This document shows positions 14,228 through 23,216 of a stretch of DNA of 29,887 nt, piece by piece. Origin of the DNA: Planctomycetota bacterium (lineage in GTDB: Bacteria > Planctomycetota > PLA2 > JAEUHO01). The notes under the pieces were generated by a model that was given only the letters and a program-made list of their open reading frames with translations, had not been told where the DNA came from and searched no databases. The DNA lies in NCBI GenBank assembly GCA_026647295.1, contig JAPKHB010000004.1, positions 1-29,887 on the forward strand. The letters run 5' to 3'. Position numbers and translations under genes: made by a program. Each line of letters begins with the position of its first letter. Positions within the stretch are counted from its first letter, which is position 1.

Positions 14228-16519
14228 TCATCGCAGCACGACCACGCGCCCGTTCGCCTGCACAGCGGGCAGTGTGGCGCTGTAGGTCGGCGGGACGCTG
14301 CCCGGGGCTTCCTCGCCCGTCGGGATCCCGTAGCCCACAACCAGGACGTCGTACATCTCAAGGACACAGGATCCGGCCGAGAGCTCGCCCGTGACCGGGT
14401 CGTAGGTGCCTCTCATGGCACTCACGATCCCTGTTCCGTGCGGGTGGAGCCCACCCGACACGGTCTTGGGGACCTTCCCGTCAGGAAGTCGGATCGTCGC
14501 CGAGAAGGGGGCGGGCTTCTGCAAGCGAAGCTCGATCCCGTCGTCAGGACGCTCGCGAGTCTGGAAGGTGAGCGCCGCGGCCTCCTGGCTCGCCGAATCG
14601 AGCGCAACCACGTGATATGTCTGGCCCGGATCCAACGGTCCCAGCGTACAGACCCCGCCCTCGTCTGTCAGGGCGAGGGAGTGCTGGACATGGCGACCGG
14701 GGGACTGTCCGAGATCGACGAACGTGGCCACCATCACGCCGGGGGCGGGAGCCCCATAGGGCGTGCGCACATGCAGGGTCCTCGAAACGGGGGCATCCCC
14801 CGCATCCGGGGGGTCGCAAGGCCGCAGCGGCGTCCGCGAGTCGAATGCGGCCTCCCAGGCCACGGCATCCACCCGCCAGCTCCCGGTGCTCCCATCGCTG
14901 AACCGAACAATGGTCACGAACTGCGAGGGCAGCGCCTCCACTCCTGGGGTGCTCTCCAGCAGGGAGGGCAGGTGAGGGAAGTCCGGAAAGGGCCAGGCCG
15001 CAAGGCCGTCGGGGGTGCGATACGGCTCCACGCCGTACGCCGCCCTCTCACACAGTGCCGTGTAGTCGCGGCGCAAGGGAACCTGGATCGCAACGCTCAC
15101 AGGTCGCGCACCCCGCCGCGAAGTCGCCACCCAGAGGGTGTCGATCGGGGACTCACCGCACGCCAACGTGAGGACGCCTCCGGCGTTCCATTGCGCGATC
15201 TCGGCGGGTGTGAGCTCGCGCTCCTCGTGAATCCACGCGCCGCTCCCTCTCGGAGCCACGACGGCCATCACGCCTCCGTTGATGCCCCTCGTCGGATACC
15301 CCCCCATGCCGAAGGCCCACGTCACGCTGCCATCGGGTCCGGTGGTCCCTCGGACGGCGAACGCATAGCGCTTCTCCGGATCCTTGTCGTCGTGCCGGAG
15401 GGCGAGGTTCACGTCGGCCCCCCCCAGGGGCGCCTGGGCCACGTCGACCGCTTCAACCCTCACCTCGTGGGGGGCCTTTGGAACCTCCAGCCCGTAGACG
15501 TTCGTCGCGGCAGCCGCCTCTCGAGGAAGAAAGTAGTTGAGCATGCGCCCATCGATCAACCCAACGATGTGAGCGACGGGCACCCAGGGCGGCCAACTGG
15601 GCGCGAAGAGGCCATCCTCATCTGTCACATGCGCGGAGGGTCGTTCCGATGCAACGGCGAACGGATGTGTGATGGGCCAACACCGTGTCCACGTCATGTA
15701 GGCTGCCGCCACCGGAGCCCCGTCGCGTGACCGGGTGACCCGCAGGCGGATCGACTCGGGGGCGTCCAGCACCACCACGTGCTCGTGGCGCAGCCCGTCG
15801 AGGTGGGCGGGCTGCGCGGGATAGCACACCCCATCGCCCAGCGGTTGGAGGACGTACGCCGCCAGGTCAAGTTGCGGGAAGGCCACCCCGGACCAATGGA
15901 TCGAGAAACGCCCCGCCTCGTCGGACGGCAGACCGGTCGCCGTGCGGCTCGCGCCGCCATGGTGCTTGGACCAGAGTTCCATACGGACCCCGGCGATCGG
16001 CGCGCCCGACGCGTCCGTGACCCGACCCCCGTAGCCGAGCCCGGGCCGTAGGAGGACGTCCCCCACGTCTTCGGACCGCCCGGGCAGGCCCACCTCGGCC
16101 AGCGCCCAGCCGCGGGCCTCGATGCGCAGGGTGCGGGCGGGGGCCCGGGGGTCGAACGCGTAGGTCAGGTGGAACGAACCAACGTCCACCTCGTGGTCCA
16201 GGACCACCGCCCCGGCCTGCACCACGGCCAGACGCACCTTTGCCTTGCGTCCACTCCCTTGAGGTGCCCCCAGGAAGCGCACGCGGCCCCTCACGCTTCC
16301 CGTCGTGGGATCCTCCGGCTCCGCCCTGGGAGGCGGACCCTCCACTCCGACGAGCACGGGCCGGAGGGCGCCGTCCGCGGGCGACTGGCCGGTGGGCAGC
16401 AGGTCGGCAGGGTCCGTCGGCGGCTCCCCGCCCCGAAGGAGGCCCCAAGCCAACAGGCTGGCTACGACCAGCAGGAGCGCGGCAGCCACCCGCCCGGTCC
16501 GGGACGGCGGCCTAGACAC
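14228..16519 (-). CDS. Membrane-anchored carboxypeptidase-regulatory-like (beta-sandwich) protein
   Basis: The 763-residue product starts at GTG 16519, chosen for the strong GGAGGGG 5 nt upstream; the start leads straight into one membrane helix (VAAALLLVVASLLAWGLL). The rest is exported and built of repeated beta-sandwich modules with the CarboxypepD_reg/Ig-like pattern: TGSVRGRVRFLGAP, GYGGRVTDASGAPIAGVRMELW, DEAGRFSIHW, TRSRDGAPVAAAYM, AVDVAQAPLGGADVNLALR, and TPYGAPAPGVMVATF with DEGGVCTLGPLDPG. Such modules usually sit at the cell surface as stalks or binding domains. No catalytic domain is seen. A shorter protein of the same plan is encoded at 21478-22971; the two are probably paralogues. 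Confidence 0.8.
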   Translation of the reverse strand: MSRPPSRTGRVAAALLLVVASLLAWGLLRGGEPPTDPADLLPTGQSPADGALRPVLVGVEGPPPRAEPEDPTTGSVRGRVRFLGAPQGSGRKAKVRLAVVQAGAVVLDHEVDVGSFHLTYAFDPRAPARTLRIEARGWALAEVGLPGRSEDVGDVLLRPGLGYGGRVTDASGAPIAGVRMELWSKHHGGASRTATGLPSDEAGRFSIHWSGVAFPQLDLAAYVLQPLGDGVCYPAQPAHLDGLRHEHVVVLDAPESIRLRVTRSRDGAPVAAAYMTWTRCWPITHPFAVASERPSAHVTDEDGLFAPSWPPWVPVAHIVGLIDGRMLNYFLPREAAAATNVYGLEVPKAPHEVRVEAVDVAQAPLGGADVNLALRHDDKDPEKRYAFAVRGTTGPDGSVTWAFGMGGYPTRGINGGVMAVVAPRGSGAWIHEERELTPAEIAQWNAGGVLTLACGESPIDTLWVATSRRGARPVSVAIQVPLRRDYTALCERAAYGVEPYRTPDGLAAWPFPDFPHLPSLLESTPGVEALPSQFVTIVRFSDGSTGSWRVDAVAWEAAFDSRTPLRPCDPPDAGDAPVSRTLHVRTPYGAPAPGVMVATFVDLGQSPGRHVQHSLALTDEGGVCTLGPLDPGQTYHVVALDSASQEAAALTFQTRERPDDGIELRLQKPAPFSATIRLPDGKVPKTVSGGLHPHGTGIVSAMRGTYDPVTGELSAGSCVLEMYDVLVVGYGIPTGEEAPGSVPPTYSATLPAVQANGRVVVLR

Positions 16520-16649
16520 GTGGCCCCTCCAAGTTGGCCCCAGGGGCAAGCGGTCGCCCCGCGCGGATCCCGCGGCCCGCAGGGGGGACTCCGGGGCGCG
16601 CCTTGGTCGCGCGCAGGCTGCGATCGGGCCGGGCCCGACCACCCCCGGC

Positions 16650-16710
16650 TTCCCACGTTCGAGTTCGCACCGTCATCGCTTGTCCATGACCCATCGCGGC
16701 CGTCGTGCAG
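16650..16710. repeat. Dispersed repeat, copy 2 (fragment)
   Basis: Bases 16666-16710 are nearly identical to 12531-12575. On the minus strand it gives ATG at 16676 followed by MTVRTRTWEA, a close match to the HEXXH protein start, but no real gene follows in that frame. TTCGAGTTCGC links it to copies 4-6. Confidence 0.55.
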
Positions 16711-16742
16711 GTACCGGATGCCCGCATGGCCTGGTGACCGTC

Positions 16743-17337
16743 CTACGTTCTCGCGCGACGCCAGCGTACCCCGGCGCCCGAGGCGGTGCTCGGCTCGCAT
16801 GGCAGCCAGTCCGCTCCCCCGGGCGACACCACTACGGGCCTGCCCCACGAACCGCCGTCGCCCCCCCCCGGATGGCGAGGGAGGGCCTGCGCCCGGGCGA
16901 GCCAGTACCGGGCAACACGAGTGTTCCTACGGACCCCCAGGCCGGAAAGGTAGGCCCCGCCCAGGAGGTGGCAGGACCGTGGATCGCCCTGCTCGGCGGC
17001 GGCCCGATAGAGGCCGGCGGCCCGCCGGGGGCTCTTCCCCACCCCCCGGCCCTCGGCGTAGCGGACTCCGAGCTCACGCTGGGCCTCGGGATCGCCAAGG
17101 CGGGCCGCACGTCGCAGCCACCGCACGGCGGCCCTCTCTCCTGGATCTCCTTCGCGCCCGTTGCCAAGCAGCCTCGATAGCCAGACCATGGCGCCGACCG
17201 AACCGCGGGCCGCCGCACGCTGGTACCACTCCACGGCCCGGCGTTCACTCCGACCCACCCCATGACCCCGCCGGTACATCTGGGCGATGTTGTACATGGC
17301 CCGGTGCCGACAGGCGCCGCGCCGCGCCGCCCGCCGA
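16743..17337 (-). pseudogene. Sel1-repeat protein, C-terminal part (split by IS21 element)
   Basis: This is the downstream half of a Sel1/TPR-like gene whose other half lies at 19866-20274. It encodes about four Sel1 repeats of the A-x-x-G-x-x-x-A-x-x-x-L-G-x-x-Y-x-x-G-x-G-V pattern (AMYNIAQMYRRGHGVGRSE, AQRELGVRYAEGRGVGKSP, SCHLLGGAYLSGLGVRRN), then a short unstructured tail ending at 16743. Sel1 proteins are helical scaffolds for protein-protein contacts. The upstream frame now reads through IS21 terminal repeats, so any product from this half would be abnormal. Confidence 0.85.
17333..17337. repeat. Target site duplication of the IS21 element (left copy)
   Basis: GCCGA here is repeated directly at 19866-19870, just outside the other end of the element. 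A 5-bp duplication is within the range known for IS21-family insertions. Confidence 0.75.
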
Positions 17338-17478
17338 TGGTAGCGGCACGCTGAAAAGGGGCCAGAGCGGCACGCTGAAAAGGGGCCACCCCCCACCCCC
17401 CCCCAGGCGTCCCCCCGACCGGGTAGCCCGGCACGGCCTGGAGGCCGCTGACCGGCCTCCCGGCCGGGAGGACGCGAG

Positions 17479-18957
17479 GTGATCCGCATGACCCAGTGGG
17501 CCGAGATCCGACACCTGTTCCTGGTGGATCAGGTCCCCAAGCGCGCCATCGCCCGGCGGCTGGGGCTGGACCGCAAGACGGTGGACCGGGCGCTGCGTAA
17601 GGAGGCGCCGCCCCGGCGGGCCTCCCCGCGGCGGGGGCGGTGCCTGGACGGCTACCGGGCCGAGATCGAGGCCTGGCTCGTAGAGGAGCCGCGGCTGACG
17701 GCCAAGCGCGTCGGGGCGCTGCTGCGGGAGCGGCACCCCGACCTGGCCGTTGGGGAGCGGGCGCTTCGGCACTACGTGGCCGACCTGAAGGCCCGGCGGT
17801 TCGTGCCGGAGGCGTTCGTGCACCGCACGCACCGGCCCGGGCAGACGCTCGAGGGGGACTTTGGCGAGACCCTCGTCGAGGTGGCGGGGCGGCTCGTGCG
17901 GGTGCGCTACTTCGTGGCGACGCTGCCGGCGAGCAACGCCTACTTCGCCAAGGTCTATCCCGTGGAGCGGCTGGAGTGCTTGCTGGACGGGCTGCTCTCG
18001 GCCTTCGTGCACTTCGGCGGGCTCCCGGAGCGCGTCGTGCTGGACAACACCTCGCTGGCCGTGCGCGAGGTGCTGCGCGGCCCCGAGCGGGTGGAGAACC
18101 GGACGTTTCACGCCTTCCGGGGCGAACTGGCGCTGGGGGCCGACTTCTGCGCGCCGCGCAAGGGGTGGGAGAAGGGCAGCGTGGAGGGCGGGGTGGGCTA
18201 CGTGCGAGAGAACTGCTTTCGCCCCCTGCTCAAGGCCGCCTCGTTTGAGGAGGCCAACCAGCGGATCCTGGCGATCCTGGAGGCGGACCGGGCGAGGCGG
18301 CGGCTGGCGGATGGGCGCGGGTGTCTGCAAGCCCTGGCCCAGGAGCGCGCCAGCCTTCGACCGCTCCCGGCGCACCTTCCGGACGCCTGTCGCACGTCGC
18401 CGCGCGTGATCGACAAGTTCGGCCATGTGCTCGTGGACGGCGTGCGCTACAGCGTGCCGATCGAGCACGCCTACCGGCCCGGGCTGCTGCGCCTCTTCCA
18501 CGATCGGGTCGAGGTGCAGGTGGAGGGCGTGACCGTGTGCTCGCACGCGCGCAGCTTCCGCCGGGGCGAGAACGTGCTGGACCCGCGCCACGTGCTGCGG
18601 CTGCTGGAACGCAAACACCGGGCGGCCGGCGAGGCCACCGCCCTGGAAGGCCTGCCGGAGGCATTCCACGAGCTTCGGCGGGCTTTGCGGGAGCGGACGC
18701 GCCAGCCCGATCGCGAGTGGATCGGCGTGCTGCGGCTGCTCGAGCAGCACACGCAGGAGGAGGTGGAAGCCGCGGTGCGGTGTGCGCAGGAACGCGGTTC
18801 ACCGCGTCTGGCCACCATCCGCCAGCTCCTGCGGCGCGCCGAGCCGGCTCCGACGCTCGCCGAGCCGGTGGTGCTGGAGCGACCCGAGCTGGCGGCGTTG
18901 TGCATTCCTCCGGCCGACCTGTCGCCCTACGACACCCTTGCGGAGGCCCGGGCATGA
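17479..18957 (+). CDS. istA: IS21 transposase IstA
   Basis: The 492-residue DDE transposase starts at GTG 17479 (GGAGG about 9 nt upstream; an ATG at 17488 is the alternative). The N-terminus has a helix-turn-helix (HLFLVDQVPKRAIARRLGLDRKTVDRAL) that would bind the terminal repeats. The RNase H-like core follows: TLEGDFGE with the first Asp, RVVLDNTSLAV with the second, and KGSVEGGVGYVREN with the Glu. After it comes the usual IstA C-terminal region (VLVDGVRYSVPIEHAYR). Length is typical (about 390-510). It catalyses cut-and-paste or replicative movement with IstB. The stop codon overlaps the istB ATG (ATGA), so the two are translationally coupled. Confidence 0.95.
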   Translation: MIRMTQWAEIRHLFLVDQVPKRAIARRLGLDRKTVDRALRKEAPPRRASPRRGRCLDGYRAEIEAWLVEEPRLTAKRVGALLRERHPDLAVGERALRHYVADLKARRFVPEAFVHRTHRPGQTLEGDFGETLVEVAGRLVRVRYFVATLPASNAYFAKVYPVERLECLLDGLLSAFVHFGGLPERVVLDNTSLAVREVLRGPERVENRTFHAFRGELALGADFCAPRKGWEKGSVEGGVGYVRENCFRPLLKAASFEEANQRILAILEADRARRRLADGRGCLQALAQERASLRPLPAHLPDACRTSPRVIDKFGHVLVDGVRYSVPIEHAYRPGLLRLFHDRVEVQVEGVTVCSHARSFRRGENVLDPRHVLRLLERKHRAAGEATALEGLPEAFHELRRALRERTRQPDREWIGVLRLLEQHTQEEVEAAVRCAQERGSPRLATIRQLLRRAEPAPTLAEPVVLERPELAALCIPPADLSPYDTLAEARA

Positions 18958-19736
18958 AGCCGACCTGGATCGATCCCCCGCACCTGGACGCCGATCTGGC
19001 GTCCTTGCAGCTGTCCACGATCCGGACAGGATGGAAGCGCCTGGCGGAGGAGGCGGCGCGCCGCAAGGCGCCGTACCCGGACTACCTGGCGGACCTCGTG
19101 AGCCTGGAGGTGACCGGCCGGCGCGAGCGGCGCATCGCGCGGCGCGTGCAGGATGCGCACTTCCCGATCCTGAAGACCCTGGACACGTTTGACTTCGCCG
19201 CGCAGCCGGGCCTGGACAAGGAGCGCGTGCGCGAGCTCTTTCAGGCGGGCTTCGTGGCGGAACACCAGAATGTGGTGCTGGTGGGCGGCGTGGGCACGGG
19301 CAAGACGCACTTGGCCATCGCGTTGGGGCTGGCCTGCTGCCAGCAAGAGCACCGCGTGCGGTTCACCACGGCCGCGGAACTCACCAACACGCTGGTGGAG
19401 GCGAAGGCCCAGGGCCGGCTCTCCCGCAAGCTGGAGCAGTACGCACGCTTCGATGTGGTGGTTCTGGACGAGCTGGGCTACGTGCCCTTCGACAAGCAGG
19501 GCGCCGACCTGCTGTTCGGATTCATCACACGGGTGTACGAGCGGCGCAGCTTGATCGTGACCACAAACCTGGCGTTCGCCCAGTGGGACCAAGTCTTCCT
19601 CGACGCGACCGCAGCGGCGGCCGTGATCGACCGCATCGTGCACCACGCCACGATCTTCAAGACGGAGGGCGAGAGCTACCGACTCAAGTACGCCAAGGAC
19701 CAGCGCTCACGGCGCAAGGAGTCCCGGACTCCATGA
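18954..19736 (+). CDS. istB: IS21 helper ATPase IstB
   Basis: The 260-residue AAA+ ATPase related to DnaC is the transposition helper of IS21. The Walker A motif GGVGTGKTHLA, Walker B VVVLDELGYVPFDKQ, sensor-1 SLIVTTNLAF and a C-terminal HH-TIFKTEGESYRLK block are all present. The N-terminal IstB domain (LSTIRTGWKRLAEEAARRK...) is complete. Start at ATG 18954 overlaps the istA stop by 4 bp. Size and order match functional IS21 elements, with no frameshift. Confidence 0.96.
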   Translation: MKPTWIDPPHLDADLASLQLSTIRTGWKRLAEEAARRKAPYPDYLADLVSLEVTGRRERRIARRVQDAHFPILKTLDTFDFAAQPGLDKERVRELFQAGFVAEHQNVVLVGGVGTGKTHLAIALGLACCQQEHRVRFTTAAELTNTLVEAKAQGRLSRKLEQYARFDVVVLDELGYVPFDKQGADLLFGFITRVYERRSLIVTTNLAFAQWDQVFLDATAAAAVIDRIVHHATIFKTEGESYRLKYAKDQRSRRKESRTP

Positions 19737-19865
19737 ACGCAACCTGCGCCCTCATCCAGGCACACGGGAGGACGAACTTATTGCCCCCGGGCCAGGCCGG
19801 GCGTACTCTTCCACCCGGCCCCTTTTCAGCGTGCCGCGTGGCCCCTTTTCGGCGTGCCGCTACCA

Positions 19866-20274
19866 GCCGATACCACAGGAGCGCCGCGCGTCGGTCCCGG
19901 CGCACTCCCCGCCCGTAGTACAGGGCCCAACCCGCATTCAATTGGGCCGTCGGCTCGCCCGCGCGCGCCGCCGCGACGAACCACCGGAACGCCTCGCGGT
20001 AGTTCCTCCGCACGCCCGCCCCGTCCCGCAAGAGTTCGCCCAGCACGTTCTGGATCTCCGCGTCGCCCTGCGCGGCGGCGAGGCCCCACCACCGCCGAGC
20101 CAGGTCCGGTCGGCGGGGCCGGGCGTGCGTGTGGTAGTACCATCCGAGTTCGCCCTGGGCCTCTCGGTGCCCCTGCTCGGCCGCGCGGCGCAGCCAGTGC
20201 AGGCTCCCTGGCGCAAAGGGCGCCGACTCGTACAGCTGAAACTGCGCCTTTGGGTCGCCGGCGCGCGCGCGCAT
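19866..20274 (-). pseudogene. Sel1-repeat protein, N-terminal part (split by IS21 element)
   Basis: This half encodes the first three to four Sel1 repeats (LHWLRRAAEQGHREAQGELGW, RRWWGLAAAQGDAEIQNVLGELLRDGAGV, FRWFVAAARAGEPTAQLNAGWALYYGRGV, AALLWYR). Removing the IS and one GCCGA joins AALLWYR directly to RAARRGACRHRAMYNIAQMY in frame, rebuilding a normal repeat; from ATG 20274 the restored gene would be 332 residues. The start is uncertain: the frame is open to 20841 and no good ribosome-binding site is visible at 20274. No signal peptide is evident from 20274. The first five bases (19866-19870) are the right copy of the target duplication. Confidence 0.8.
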
Positions 20275-20797
20275 ATGGATCTTTGCGCGGTCGGCTTCAA
20301 GGGCATCCGCCCGGGGCCGCGCCGGAGACCGGGACGGTCCCAGCGAGCCGCCTTGCCCGCCAGTCGAGGCGCGCCCTAACGACCCCTGCGGCGCTCGCCG
20401 GTCACCGCGCACCTTCCGCTGATCGCCCTGCGTTCCCACCGCGGGCCATGGGACGCCAACGGCAAGGCCCTTGTGGGCCCCAAGGCCGGACCCGGGGGGG
20501 GGAGGGGGCCGCGGCCGCTCACATCCTTTCTCCGCCGCCCGCCAACGACTCCGGGGCATGCGGGGCAGGGCGCCGGCCACAGGTCCGCTGGACCCCCGCC
20601 TGACGCTGGCAACGGCATGTCCCAGCATCCGCGCCAGTCCGGCGGAACATCCGGTAGGCTCTGGGCGCGCCGAGGCTCCCGGATCCCGGACGCACAGGTG
20701 CTTGATCTCGTAACGCCAAGCCCCCCCACGAAAGGGCCTCGCGCGTGAGCCGCCCCCGAGTACCCGCCGGCCCCGAGCGCAGCGGGGAGCGCCGCTG
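20275..20797. other. Interval upstream of the split Sel1 gene
   Basis: This 523-bp interval may include the true start and promoter of the Sel1 gene (minus strand) and the promoter of the membrane protein at 20798. A plus-strand GGTAGGCTCTGGGC at 20651-20664 repeats the -10-like block of repeat copy 6, but in opposite orientation. There is a run of ten G around 20490. No clear gene is seen. Confidence 0.4.
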
Positions 20798-21262
20798 ATG
20801 GGCTGGACCGCGCTCGCTCCGATCCAATCGTTGGCGCGCACCCTGTATGTGGTGGCTTCCGTACTGGCGATCGTCTGGGCAGGGCGCCAGTTTCTCGCGC
20901 TTGGGAGCCTTCCGCTGTGGTGGATCTGCCTCCCGGCGCTCTGCTACACCCTGCTCCTGACCTACTCGGTCGCGCGCATCCACCCGCGGCCCGGACGGGG
21001 CTGGGCGTTCACGTCGGTTGGCGCCCTGTTGATCGTGCCGCACGCGCTGGGCGGACTCGTGGGGCTCGCCGGACTCGCAACGGCGTCCCAGTCACCCGCC
21101 GGGCTGCGGCCGCCATGGGCGATCTCCCTGTCCCTTGCCTGCGTTCTCTTCGGCGCCGTCTCTTCGCAGGTCCTCTTGCGTACGGTCGGAGGAGCGACCC
21201 CCTACTCTCGAACGTGCCTCGCCATGTTCCTCTACGTGCTCCTTCTCCCCGCGGTGCTGTAG
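20798..21262 (+). CDS. Four-helix membrane protein of unknown function
   Basis: The 154-residue product has four hydrophobic segments: LARTLYVVASVLAIVWAG, SLPLWWICLPALCYTLLLTYSV, FTSVGALLIVPHALGGLVGLAGL and WAISLSLACVLFGAVSSQVLL, then possibly a fifth at the C-terminus (CLAMFLYVLLLPAVL). The start ATG at 20798 has GGGGAG 8-9 nt upstream. Hydrophobic residues are placed as in a true membrane protein, which supports coding. No family is recognised. It converges on the gene ending at 21478, with 215 bp between them that hold nothing I can identify. Confidence 0.68.
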   Translation: MGWTALAPIQSLARTLYVVASVLAIVWAGRQFLALGSLPLWWICLPALCYTLLLTYSVARIHPRPGRGWAFTSVGALLIVPHALGGLVGLAGLATASQSPAGLRPPWAISLSLACVLFGAVSSQVLLRTVGGATPYSRTCLAMFLYVLLLPAVL

Positions 21263-21477
21263 TCCCACGGGCAGACCCGACCGAACTGCTTCGCACTACG
21301 ACGCACTCCACCCACTGTCCCAACTCTCGCCGCCAATGCTCGCCCCAAGTGCACCGGACGGCCGTCCGGCACGCATGACCCTTCGGCCCGCCAGCGCCAC
21401 ACGGGCGCGGCGGTGCGCCCGGGGCCGTTCATCAAGGCCGCCCGCTCCCGTCCGGGGTCTCTGTCGAGCAGGCGCCA

Positions 21478-22971
21478 TCACGGGGGCCCCAGACGAACGT
21501 CCATGTGCCGTGACTCGCCCTCTCCGATCTCGACATCCACCACGGCTTCGCCCTGGCCCGCAACCTGCACGCCGATGCGGTAGTGGCCGGGGATCAGCAG
21601 TGGAAACACCAGATCCTGCTCTCGCCGCCGGCCGACGTAGAAGTGGCTGTCCGGCCGGTTGATGATGCGCACGCGGATCTCGTGTTCGCTCGCGAACAGT
21701 TGCAGCCCGTCGGCTCCCATAAGGCGAAGCACGAGCCGGGAAGCGTCGGCGGCAGGCTCGAGCGTCACGTCCCACTCGACGTACCCCAGCGCGATCTCCG
21801 CGGGGGACAGGATCCGCTTCAGGCTCTCGTAACCCAACGCATGAAGCTCGAGCGCGACGGGAACAGACAGGTCTTCGACGGGGAGAACCGTCGAGAGAGG
21901 CGCGAAGACCGCCACCGCACGCGGGTCGGTGCCGGCAGCCACAGGGCCACCGAGTGCTGTGCTCCACTGGAGGGTTTCCTGTGCGGCTTGGGACCAGGTG
22001 AGTTGGGCCCGCTCCGGGGCGAGGTCGACGACAGCACGCACCGTCACGCGCACTTCGACGGCTGGGCCGAGGTCCAGCGACGCGCGCGCCGTCGCATCCG
22101 GCGGCACGTGCACGCGGACGGATCGCGTGCGATCCCCGCGCAGAACGCCCCTTAGATCGTAGGATACCGGGGCAAGCCCCTCCAGCACGAAAGCACCCGC
22201 CGCGTCGGTGACGAACGAGCGGCCGAAGACGCCGGCTTCGCTCGCCCGGTCTGGCCTGCAGTACACGCGCACTCCCGGCAGCGCGCGGCCCTGCGCCGAC
22301 ACGACCGTCCCCTCCAGTCGCGATGCACGGTTCAAGCTGACGACCAATCGATCGGCCGCGGCGCCCACGGCGATAATCCGCGCCTCGTGCTTGGCCGAGA
22401 AGGCAACAAGGAACGTCGGACGGGTAGGAGCGACGAACGAGAAGGTCCCGTCCGCGCTGGTGAGGGCGCCACGCGTGGGGCGGCCTTGCCCGATCACCAC
22501 GTGATCGGGGTGTGCAGCGAGCACGCGAGCCGGTTCAGACAGGTCCAACAAGGGCAACGACGTAGGCCGTTCAGATGAGATCTCGTCATCCACGAAGACT
22601 GCCGCCCCCGAAATGGGTTGGCGTGAGGCGCCGTCGAGCACCACGCCCTCGATCGTCACGGGAGCGGTCCCGGCGCCCGGAGGCACCTCCGATGGTGGTC
22701 CGGCCGGGCCTTCTGCCGGATCCCGCCCCTGCTCCGCGCCGGGCGCACCCCGACCCATGAGGCGCGGAGCGTCGGTCTCGTGGTCCTCACACGGCGCGAC
22801 AGGAGCTATCGCCCCGTCGCCTTCCTGAAGGAGGACCCACGCCCACCCCACCAAGGCGACCGCTGCCCCCAGGGCAACGACGGACATCCACCAGTTCTGC
22901 GAGGACGCCCGCGTCCTGCCACGCTGCGTGACACGGCGCACTACACGACCGGTTGGAGTTCTCGTCACCAT
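21478..22971 (-). CDS. Membrane-anchored carboxypeptidase-regulatory-like protein (paralogue of 14228-16519)
   Basis: This 497-residue protein has a basic N-terminus, one membrane helix (WWMSVVALGAAVALVGWAWVLL), a low-complexity linker and several beta-sandwich modules: VTIEGVVLDGASRQPISGAAVFVDD, SADGTFSFVAPTRPTFLVAF, SRLEGTVVSAQGRALPGVRVYC and DAAGAFVLEGLAPVSYDLRG. The pattern G-x-V-x-D-x-x-x-x-P-x-x-G-x-x-V is that of CarboxypepD_reg-like domains. It is probably displayed outside the membrane; role unknown. Two starts are possible: ATG 22971, inside repeat copy 3 (giving MVTRTPTGRVV...), or the ATG at residue 29 directly before the helix. I keep the first. If it is right, the first 17 or so residues come from the dispersed repeat. 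Confidence 0.8.
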   Translation of the reverse strand: MVTRTPTGRVVRRVTQRGRTRASSQNWWMSVVALGAAVALVGWAWVLLQEGDGAIAPVAPCEDHETDAPRLMGRGAPGAEQGRDPAEGPAGPPSEVPPGAGTAPVTIEGVVLDGASRQPISGAAVFVDDEISSERPTSLPLLDLSEPARVLAAHPDHVVIGQGRPTRGALTSADGTFSFVAPTRPTFLVAFSAKHEARIIAVGAAADRLVVSLNRASRLEGTVVSAQGRALPGVRVYCRPDRASEAGVFGRSFVTDAAGAFVLEGLAPVSYDLRGVLRGDRTRSVRVHVPPDATARASLDLGPAVEVRVTVRAVVDLAPERAQLTWSQAAQETLQWSTALGGPVAAGTDPRAVAVFAPLSTVLPVEDLSVPVALELHALGYESLKRILSPAEIALGYVEWDVTLEPAADASRLVLRLMGADGLQLFASEHEIRVRIINRPDSHFYVGRRREQDLVFPLLIPGHYRIGVQVAGQGEAVVDVEIGEGESRHMDVRLGPP

Positions 22972-23186
22972 GCTGGGCCCGAAGCCTATCGAACGGTCAC
23001 CCGGAGCGCCAGCCCCCTACCGCCGCCAGACTCTCCTCGGAGCGCCGGCCTGCCCGGGGCGCTGGGACCGGGGCCGGGCCCCCAAGGAGGGTCCGCCAGG
23101 CCCGCCGCAGGCCAAGCCCCGCGCCGCCCCGCCTGACGAGAACTCGTCCATTATGGGCCGTTCGGTCTGACGCGGAGCACGGCAGG
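22915..23186. repeat. Dispersed inverted-end repeat, copy 3 (272 bp)
   Basis: It aligns with copies 5 and 6 along its length: the start-codon block (GTTCTCGTCACCATG read on plus), CCCCCTACCGCCG, a GC-rich middle with CTGCCCGGGGCGCT, then GCCGCCCCGCCTGACGAGAACTCG and CGTTCGGTCTGACGCGGAGCA. CGAGTTCTCGTC-type sequence occurs near both ends in opposite orientation. The minus-strand ATG of the 497-residue gene lies within it. Confidence 0.65.
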
Positions 23187-23216
23187 CAGAACGGTCGGGC
23201 ATGGGACATCTACCGG

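Larger units (their letters stand above)
17338..19865 (+). mobile_element. IS21-family insertion sequence, complete (2528 bp)
   Basis: The element begins TGGTAGCGGCACGC and ends GCGTGCCGCTACCA, so the ends are inverted and start with the 5'-TG typical of IS21. Inside each end the terminal block is present twice: left at 17343-17364 and 17367-17388, right at 19817-19837 and 19839-19860 in inverted orientation (consensus GCGGCACGCTGAAAAGGGGC). Multiple terminal repeats, a size near 2.5 kb and an istA-istB pair with overlapping stop and start are IS21 hallmarks. Both genes are intact and the duplication is perfect, so the insertion looks recent and the element possibly active. Confidence 0.92.

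Noticed and set aside
13880..15730. 616-residue plus-strand frame
   Set aside because: Antisense to the carboxypeptidase-regulatory-like gene, with low-complexity composition and no fold pattern.
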